Assembly: GCA_040285825.1 (NCBI GenBank) | Contig: JAUPSS010000003.1 | Location: forward strand, 2,046,001-2,110,000 | Reading direction: 5' to 3' | DNA length: 64,000 nucleotides | Origin: Eukaryota sp. TZLM1-RC | Lineage: Eukaryota; Metamonada: BaSk clade | In this document: positions 56,842-64,000 of the stretch, piece after piece | Numbering within the stretch: the stretch's first letter is position 1 | How the letters are laid out: every line of letters starts with the position of its first letter | Notes under the pieces: generated by a model | Told to the model about the DNA's origin: nothing | Seen by the model: only the letters and a program-made list of their open reading frames with translations | Database searches by the model: none | Made by a program: the position numbers and the translations under genes

Positions 56842-57520
56842 TTTGTCAAATTGTAAACATTTTATTACTTTTAGAAGCAAGGTTCATGATGCTGTGAGAG
56901 ACCAGTTATATTGTATGTGTAAATCTCATAGAATTGAATCCTTCTTGGAACCTCTGTTGTCAAATCTGTTTGATGCTGAAGATGATTTTCATAAGAATAA
57001 TGGAGGTGATGTTATATTACCTGGATTAGATGGAAGTTTCATTTTAGTGGATGTAATGTCTGTTGATCCTTGTAATGCCTCAAATGAAAGGCTAGTTAAT
57101 TCTGAAATTCATAATCCCCTTTCAAATGCTGAAAATCTTAAATTGAAAAAATACAATGAACCTTTGTCCAAATTGGCCAGTCTACAGCATGCAAAATACA
57201 ATTTGTATCCATTTGTATTTTCCCTTTTTGGTTCACTTGCACCAACTGCTTTACGTTTTTTGGATGATTTTGAAATGATTGTAAAGAGAAGAACTGGGAG
57301 AAATTTCAACAGATTGTTTTGGCAAAATAGAATTGTGTTTTCTATTTTTAAGGGGATGTTGAAGATGGTTTCTGATGCTTTGCTTTCTCTTGGATCTCAC
57401 TATGAGAGAGTTGCATCTAGTGTTTTTGTTCTGGGAGAGATGGATTTTTTAGATGTTGATTTATAGGTTTTGAATAAAATTAAAATTTTGTTAAAAAATC
57501 TGCAAATCTTTCGTGAATCT

Positions 57521-60020
57521 TTTTTTTTTAATTTATTTTTATTCAACAACAAATATGAAATACAATTAATTTATTGAATTTGCACACTTGATTAAATTAA
57601 ATCATAACTAATGGGACGACTATCATTAAACCAAGATTTCCTCTACAAAATCTTGATTTGCTTGCTGTCTAGCTAAAGCTTCTCTAATTCGATTGAAAAA
57701 CCGCGGTAATCTATTAATAATGGCAAATTGAATCCGTGAACGCCATAAAAAAATATCAAATCTTTTCATTGATTTTTCTTTCACCATTTTTTGGAAGTCA
57801 TCCAAAAAAGTTTCTGCTTCAACTGATAATCTTCCATTTATCGAAAATGGAAAAGCAATAAAAACCAGCTGTGTATTTCTATCGATATTTGCATCTTCAA
57901 TTTCTTTATCATATTTTCTATGTTTTTCTTTTGCTTTAAAATCCAGAGCAGCCACAGGATTAAGTTTTCTTCTGTGAACCAAAGTATTGTTTGCAACATT
58001 ACATGAGACAAAGTCAACAATAGCTTCAGAATTATCAATCCAATCACAGTATACATCACCTCTATCATCAGAACCAAAATTATTCAGAGAAAGTGTTTCT
58101 TTCAGCAGGGGCTCTTTGATACACGATATCCTTGCAGTTTGTGCCATATTGAAAACAGTGTCTCTAACAGCATCATGTAATGAAGAACGATAAGTTATCA
58201 ATTTAGAGCAATTTAGAGCATGGCGCAAAGTGAGTTGAGGTGAATTCGAACAAATACATTTTTCTTTTGATAATAATTGGTTAATGGGGATGTTCAAATA
58301 TAATCTCATTTTTGTTACAAATGCTTCATTAGTAGCACACAATCCAAATCTTCGTGGTACAATGGTTACAAAAAGTGAAGAATCTGACACCTTGTTTTCA
58401 CAAACACCCTTTTCCAATAACAATGAGTGAAGATCTTATATATGAAATACACAATTAAAACTCCACATCCTCAAAACCTGCCTCCCCTACATCAAAACAA
58501 TTAATTGCTAAAGATTCAGAAAATTTCCCAAAAGAAGATAGTGAATCAGAAATTAGTGTTACCATTCCCTTAAAAATAGAAAATACAATCCTGTTTTGCC
58601 AGTAAACACGATTGAAAATTCTTCCAGTTCTTTCCTTTACAACTACAACAAAATCCTCAAGGAAAGCCATAGCAGCCTTACCTAGAGATCCAAGCAAAGA
58701 AAAAACAAATGGACATAAATTATATTGGGCATGAGAATTTTCATTAACCGAGGAAATGGGTTTCGCATATTTAGCAATTTTATATTTTTCGCCTGCAAGA
58801 AGAGGATTATTTACATCCGAGTTAATGAAATGTTCGTTAGAGGAATTACAAGGGTCAATAGACATGGCGTCCAAAATAGTAAAACTACCATTTAAACCAG
58901 GAACAACTAGATCACCTCTAGTCAGACCCATAGAAGCTCTGTTGTAACGCGTACTATCAATATTGGGATCATCAAGAATTAATTTTGATAAAAGCGGTTC
59001 TAAAAAGGAATCTACTCGATATGATTTGCACATTACATAAATTTGGTCCCTGACGTTATTATGCACTTTGCTTCTAAACGTAATGAAATGTTTACAGTTC
59101 AAAAGATGAGTAAACAAAAGAGGTTTACCACATTTACAAGTTAAATGATTGGGCAAATTGTTTGGCCACAGAAAACAACGAAAACGCATGTTGAGAAGCC
59201 ATTCATTGTTTTTTAACAAAAGTCCATAAACAGAGGGAACTTGAGTTACTAAAGCAGCAGCTGAACTATCACGAATATCCTTTAAAAAATTACCAAAAGC
59301 GGGATTTTTAGTTTTGGCCAAGCCAAGTCTTACTTCATAATCCAAGCCTTCATATAATTTAACCAGATGGTGCTGAAGCTTTTTCAAGCAAAAACGTAAA
59401 TTTGGAAGTGATCGGGTGGGAATTTCTTGAACATTTTGAGGAAAACACTGAATCCAGATATCACTAGGCAAATTTTCTAATTCAAATTGCAGTTGATTCA
59501 AGTAAAAATTTGATTCACCATTGATCAGATGAACATCAAAAGGGAACCTTTGGAAAAATTCAAAAACAAAATTTTTACCACCTCCCAAAAATGCTGCTTT
59601 ACACAGAATCGAAGATTTGGTGAATCCAATGCCACCCAAATCTGCTGAACAAAATACATGACTTCGAATTAAAGATTCATTTACTTCTAATAAAGAAGAA
59701 AAAAATTTAACTCGAAGTTTGTTAAAAGATCTGCAAAAATTGAGAGATACCGATGGGGGTGTTGACCTTAAAGTATGAGTGAATTTTCCGGAATAACAAA
59801 TTTTTAAAATAAAAAAATTTGATGTGTTTCTCAATGTCACATTCAGCAATAAAACTAAGATCCTTGTCAAACTTCTCCAATAAATTGTTTAACTGGGAAT
59901 AAATTTCATCCAAATTGCCAAGCCAACATCCAAGAAACTTAAAAGCTTGTTGGTTATAATTGATAAAAAGGAATCTGAGCTCCACCAATTATCAAAGATT
60001 GTTTTTCTCTACCAATCAAG
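57521..60020 (-). pseudogene. Family C element, longest copy, split by E in its 3' UTR
   Basis: Antisense C: tail and 3' UTR at 57521-57564, E insertion, then coding 58455-60020. In sense: LIGREKQSLIIGGAQIP, INYNQQAFKFLGCWLGNLDEIYSQLNN, thumb DIEKHIKFFILKICYSGKFTHTLRS, linker, zinc motif, RGDLVVPGLNGS, to EDVEF. 58455-59870 is open apart from an A-run change near 59815 and another near 59968. It extends C farthest into the RT. Flanks: TTTCGTGAATCT on the left and AAAGAAGAAAT on the right, which do not match each other. Confidence 0.9.
57565..58439 (-). mobile_element. Family E insertion in the C 3' UTR, 5'-truncated
   Basis: Antisense E from its 3' UTR to LLLEKGVCENKVSDSSLF. The 265-residue frame 57626-58423 is fully open with zinc motif CICSNSPQLTLRHALNC and core DDRGDVYCDWIDNSEAIVDF, ending EEILV. 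TSD ATATGAAATACA (57553-57564 = 58440-58451). KEKSMKRF has Ser for Thr. Confidence 0.92.
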
Positions 60021-60856
60021 AAAGAAGAAATTGAATCAAGTTCAATTTTCATTTTTTCCAAAATAACTTGCAATTCATTCTGAATTTGAGGCACATTTCC
60101 TAACCAACAACCAAGGAACTTAAAAGCATCACTACTATAATTAGTAAAAGGGACAATAGAATCGTTTATCACGAGCTCTTGAGCAGAAGAGCCAATCAGA
60201 AGGCATTTGCTGGCATTAAGATGAAGCCCAATATTTTCATATGAATCGGCAATTTCTTGAGCAACCAATTCTAGTAAATCAAATGAACCAATCAAGGATA
60301 TATCATCCATATAAGCAACTATTTTTATAGAAGGGTATTTTTGCTTAATGATATTTAAAGTTTTGTGAATAGCTAAACAAAACAATAATGGGCCTAAAGG
60401 ATCTCCCTGCTTCACTCCAGAAGATGATTTAAGAGCAAATGAATTAAAAATTAAATCTGATTCTTTACCATAAAAATGGTAGAAAAAACTCGATAGCTCA
60501 GGAAAATCAGATTTAATAACTTCAAAAATTGCTTCTCGCTTTACAGAATTAAAAGCATTTTTAAAGTCTAGATTAAAAATAAAATTATTTTCCTCTGCAT
60601 TAAAAAAGGTATCAGAGGCAATAGCAGCAACAGAAGCACCATCAATTGTTTTGATTCCAAATTGATGAGGATTCAAAAATGTAGAAGCTTTGTCTTTGAC
60701 ACGATCGAAGACAATTGATGCCAGCAAACGAGAAAGAGATTCACCAACAGCAATTGGGCGTATTCCATCAGGTTTGATTCCGTTTCCAGGCTTTACTAAA
60801 GCAATCAGACGTGCTGCGAGTAATTCAAATGGAGGATTAATTTTCAAAACAATTAA

Positions 60857-60858
<2 letters not shown>

Positions 60859-60888
<30 letters not shown>

Positions 60889-61219
60889 ATTTTATTCTAA
60901 ACCTATAAATCAACATCTAAAAAATCCATCTCTCCCAAAACAAAAACACTAGATGCAACTCTCTCATAGTGAGATCCAAGAGAAAGCAAAGCATCAGAAA
61001 CCATCTTCAACATCCCCTTAAAAATAGAAAACACAATTCTATTTTGCCAAAACAATCTGTGGAAATTTCTGCCAGTTCTTCTCTTTACAATCATTTCAAA
61101 ATCATCCAAAAAACGTAAAGCAGTTGGTGCAAGTGAACCAAAAAGGGAAAATACAAATGGATACAAATTGTATTTTGCATGCTGTAGACTGGCCAATTTG
61201 GACAAAGTTATTCAATTTC
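60859..61219 (-). mobile_element. Short family A insertion with long T-run
   Basis: Antisense A 3' end with an unusually long T-run (about 25), UTR, and last ~100 codons to KLASLQHAKYNLY. It ends in about a dozen filler bases (TTATTCAATTTC). TSD AACAATTAATT (60848-60858 = 61220-61230). Confidence 0.88.
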
Positions 61220-61239
61220 AACAATTAATTGTTGAAAAT

Positions 61240-61277
61240 TTTTTTTTAATTTATTTATTTTTAAAACTGGAATAATA
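61240..61277 (-). mobile_element. Minimal family F insertion (tail plus ~15 bp)
   Basis: 38-bp insert: T-rich stretch then TTTTTAAAACTGGAATA, matching the 3' end of F at 49220-49240. TSD TGTTGAAAAT (61230-61239 = 61278-61287) inside A. The smallest insertion recognised in the window. Confidence 0.78.
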
Positions 61278-61850
61278 TGTTGAAAATAATGGGCTAGATC
61301 ATCAGCAATTTCGGGAGCACTGGAACACGCTATTTTTAAGAGATCAAAAGAAATTCCAGATGGGCCTGCTGCTTTCCCCTTAGGTAATTTTTGAATAGCT
61401 TTAAGAACTTCAATTGCAGCAATAGGATTTTCAATCCAAAAAGGACACACATCAGGCTTGCTGCACTTGAAATTTTCTTGAGGATGCAACTTTTGAAGTT
61501 TTTCAAGGGTATCAGAGTTTGCATCAGCCAAAGAAGAGGAAAACAAAGACTGCTTTGCGGCACCATAACGACCACGTAAGCACAATTTTCGGCAAATTTT
61601 TGATTTTACAATTTTTCTATTTCCAAATTTTTTCTTAAAACAATTTTTGTTTTTTCTAGCAAAATATTTCCAGAAGGATGAAATATTCCACTTATTATTT
61701 TTCAATTCAGAAGTAAAATTTCTCATTTCCATTGAGAAGGGGATTGTGCTGGCGGGACTTATTTCTACTGGGATCCGGATCGGGGGTCTTACGGTATCAA
61801 CGGCTTTACAATTCGCACAAAACAGAAGTTTTCGACCATTTCGTGAATCT

Positions 61851-63173
61851 TTTTTTTATTTAAATTTAATTTTATTCAAAACCTATAAATCAACATCTAA
61901 AAAATCCATCTCTCCCAAAACAAAAACACTAGATGCAACTCTCTCATAGTGAGATCCAAGAGAAAGCAAAGCATCAGAAACCATCTTCAACATCCCCTTA
62001 AAAATAGAAAACACAATTCTATTTTGCCAAAACAATCTGTTGAAATTTCTCCCAGTTCTTCTCTTTACAATCAACTCAAAATCATCCAAAAAACGTAAAG
62101 CAGTTGGTGCAGGTGAACCAAAAAGGGAAAATACAAATGGATACAAATTGTATTTTGCATGTTGTAGACTGGCCAATTTGGACAAAGGTTCATTGTATTT
62201 TTTGAATTTAAAATTTTCAGCATTTGAAAGGGGATTATGAATTTCAGAATTAACAAGCCTTTCATTTGAGGCATTACAAGGATCAACAGACATTACATCC
62301 AATAAAATGAAGCTTCCATCTAATCCAGGTAATATGACATCACCTCTATTATTCTTATGAAAATCATTTTCAGCATCAAACAGATTTGACAACAGAGGTT
62401 CCAAGAAGGATTCAATTCTATGAGATTTACACATACAATATAACTGGTCTCTTACAGCATCATGAACCTTGCTTCTAAAAGTAATAAAATGTTTACAATT
62501 TAACAAATGAGTAATTGTAATTTCTCACCTCTATTGATTGAGGAAAACATTTGTATTTTTTGAATTAAAAATTTTCAGCATTTGAAAGGGGATCTTTAGC
62601 AATTAATTGTTTTGATGTAGGGGAGGCAGGTTTTGAGGATGTGGAGTTTTAATTGTGTATTTCATATTTGTTGTTGAATAAAAATAAAAAGAAATTTAAA
62701 CAAAAAAATCCAGGTAATATAACATCACCTCTATTATTCTTATGAAAATCATCTTCAGCATCAAACAGATTTGACAACAGAGGTTCCAAGAAGGATTCAA
62801 TTCTATGAGATTTACACATACAATATAACTGGTCTCTTACAGCATCATGAACCTTGCTTCTAAAAGTAATAAAATGTTTACAATTTAACAAATGAGTAGT
62901 TGTAATTTTTCGAGAACATTTACAAATTAAATTATGAGGTAAATTATCAGGCCAGATAAAGGAACGAAATCTCATATTCAGAGTCCAAGCAGAATCGGAT
63001 AAGAGAGTACCATAAACTTGTGGAATTGTTGTTACTAAGGCAGAAGAAGTACTGTCACACATATCTTGTAAAAGATTTGCAAAAGCAGGATTCTTTTTCT
63101 TGGCCAAGCCAAGTCTAACATCAAAATCCAAGCTTTCAAAAATCTTTGACAATTTTTGTTGAATCTGCAAATC
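61851..63173 (-). mobile_element. Mosaic insertion of A, C and scraps
   Basis: Bounded by the 12-bp TSD TTTCGTGAATCT (61839-61850 = 63174-63185). It holds antisense A2 3' end (61851-62522, open from FITFRSKVHDAVRD to FLDVDL), two short A scraps (62523-62590), a sense C 3' end (62591-62700, SLAINCFDVGEAGFEDVEF and tail), and antisense A (62703-63160, linker to RGDVILPG, open). Twelve filler bases GATTTGCAGATT (sense) sit at the 5' junction. The outer parts look like one A2 insertion later rearranged around C. Confidence 0.8.
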
Positions 63174-63371
63174 TTTCGTGAATCTGCAACATCTTTTTTG
63201 CAAAATGGACAACAAAAATTACTGTTTTCAGAAGGGGAAGAAGAGGGAACACTAGAAGCATTTAACTGTTGATCGTCAGAAACATTATTTTCAGCACCTT
63301 TCACAACGGCAACAGCTGGAACAGAACATTTGAGAATTTGTTGAGCAGATTTTAATTCAAATTCACCTCTA

Positions 63372-64000
63372 TTTTTTTTTACAAAATTTTAATTTTATTC
63401 AAAACCTATAAATCAACATCTAAAAAATCCATCTCTCCCAAAACAAAAACACTAGATGCAACTCTCTCATAGTGAGATCCAAGAGAAAGCAAAGCATCAG
63501 AAACCATCTTCAACATCCCCTTAAAAATAGAAAACACAATTCTATTTTGCCAAAACAATCTGTTGAAATTTCTCCCAGTTCTTCTCTTTTAGATCAATTC
63601 AAAATCATCCAAAAAACGTAAAGCAGTTGGTGCAAGTGAACCAAAAAAGGAAAATACAAATGGATACAAATTGTATTTTGCATGTTGTAGACTGGCCAAT
63701 TTGGACAAAGGTTCATTGTATTTTTTGAATTTAAAATTTTCAGCATTTGAAAGGGGATTATGAATTTCAGAATTAACAAGCCTTTCATTTGAGGCATTAC
63801 AAGGATCAACAGACATTACATCCAATAAAATGAAGCTTCCATCTAATCCAGGTAATATGACATCACCTCTATTATTCTTATGAAAATCATTTTCAGCATC
63901 AAACAGATTTGACAACAGAGGTTCCAAGAAGGATTCAATTCTATGAGATTTACACATACAATATAACTGGTCTCTTACAGCATCATGAACCTTGCTTCTA
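63372..64000 (-). pseudogene. Family A2 3' end, running out of the window
   Basis: Antisense A2: T-run at 63372, GAATAAAATTAAAATTTTGT-type tail, stop near 63411, C-terminus, RGDVILPGLDGSFILLDV, up to KVHDAVRDQLYCM at the window end. TTTTAGATC near 63590 replaces the usual TTTACAATC and breaks the frame near FELI. It abuts the A N-terminal edge at 63371, as the A2 copies at 13560 and 52670 do in the other orientation. Confidence 0.86.

Larger units (their letters stand above)
54027..57466 (+). pseudogene. Family A 3' half, split by B, A and an E scrap
   Basis: Sense A from SSLDIEKHIKFF (thumb). Parts: 54027-54191 (repeated at 55165-55329), 56172-56772 and 56853-57466 (TAG), with an A2 UTR to 57494. 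It contains an extra AAA near 54075 and MRDSTSS for MCDSTSS. The endonuclease reads NNGGDVILPG (Gly for Arg) near 57001, and LVDV. B interrupts it at about 55326-56171 with a target overlap of four bases at most. Its 5' half is probably the antisense A at 60021-63371. Confidence 0.83.
60021..63371 (-). pseudogene. Family A 5' half, split by three insertions
   Basis: Antisense A with own parts 60021-60858, 61231-61850 (less the F scrap) and 63186-63371. In sense: TAGAGGTGAATTTGAATT start (no CCHC), zinc ribbon CPFC...CANC, KGKAAGPSGISFD, NLDFKNAFNSV, SSGVKQGDPLGP, YMDD (near 60305), to KMKIELDSISS, ending at ATTTCTTCTTT, where it meets C. The retained RT is open over 60000-60858. Insertions: A at 60859, F scrap at 61240, mosaic at 61851. 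Confidence 0.86.

Noticed and set aside
60858-60884. Long T-run as a Pol III terminator or simple-repeat locus
   Set aside because: It is the reverse complement of the A-tail of the insertion at 60859-61219, with a matching TSD on both sides.
1-64000. AP-type endonuclease LINE (L1-like, two ORFs)
   Set aside because: No apurinic endonuclease domain precedes the RT in any copy; zinc modules do, and the nuclease is C-terminal.
1-64000. Site-specific insertion in rDNA or telomeric repeats, as in R2 or SART/TRAS
   Set aside because: No rRNA sequence or telomere-like repeat is present; targets are unrelated element sequences.
1-64000. Host genes, tRNAs, CRISPR arrays, att sites, replication origins
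   Set aside because: Every stretch longer than about 100 bases could be assigned to one of the six element families, so nothing is left to support these.

Overview
This is an AT-rich stretch of eukaryotic DNA made almost entirely of non-LTR retrotransposons lying inside and across one another. I see no host gene, rRNA, tRNA, LTR, CRISPR array or bacterial operon. Every substantial reading frame is part of one kind of polyprotein: N-terminal zinc modules, a reverse transcriptase (RT) with a YMDD active site, a linker, then a C-terminal CxC...H...C zinc motif and a restriction-like endonuclease (RLE) with an RGD/RAD...D signature. This is the single-ORF, RLE-encoding type of LINE (the broad R2/R4/CRE/NeSL grouping). 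No introns are visible. TAA/TAG stops recur at the same place in many copies, so the code looks standard, and each element ends in AATAAA plus an A-rich tail. A protist or small invertebrate is plausible; the species cannot be told from this window.

Six families are recognisable by C-terminus and 3' UTR (letters are mine). A ends FLDVDL, with two 3'-end subtypes: A1 has GTTTAGAATAAA and A2 has GTTTTGAATAAA. B ends EDIDF, C EDVEF, D LVSYVF, E EEILV and F EDIEF. A dominates with more than twenty copies. Full-length A is about 3.49 kb (1122-residue protein) and full-length E about 3.35 kb. The best-preserved gene is the A copy at 6759-9929 (-), open for its whole length although its element has lost the first ~66 bp of the coding region and the start codon.

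Layout. 1-5905: A with B in its tail, beside the 3' end of C. 5906-11352: antisense C split by D, itself split by the nearly intact A. 11353-18420: A split by B (which carries a 104-bp A scrap), then C split by a full-length A. 18429-21196: antisense A with an A insertion, a B scrap, and two tandem A 3' ends. 21197-34999: a five-level nest (A > antisense A > full-length E > full-length antisense A > A). 35000-45097: a chimeric unit (inverted B - sense B - A) present twice in tandem, with C, E, A and an internally deleted E inserted. 45098-52670: antisense C and A carrying A, D and F. 52671-63371: C and A pieces rearranged by an apparent inversion, with B, E, A and F insertions. 63372-64000: the 3' end of another A.

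Most insertions are bounded by a T-run or A-run on one side and by matching target-site duplications (TSDs), usually 7-14 bp. These allow the order of events to be read. One insertion is flanked instead by a perfect 281-bp duplication. Some junctions and coding lesions are shared between distant copies, so DNA-level segmental duplication and recombination have acted as well as retrotransposition.
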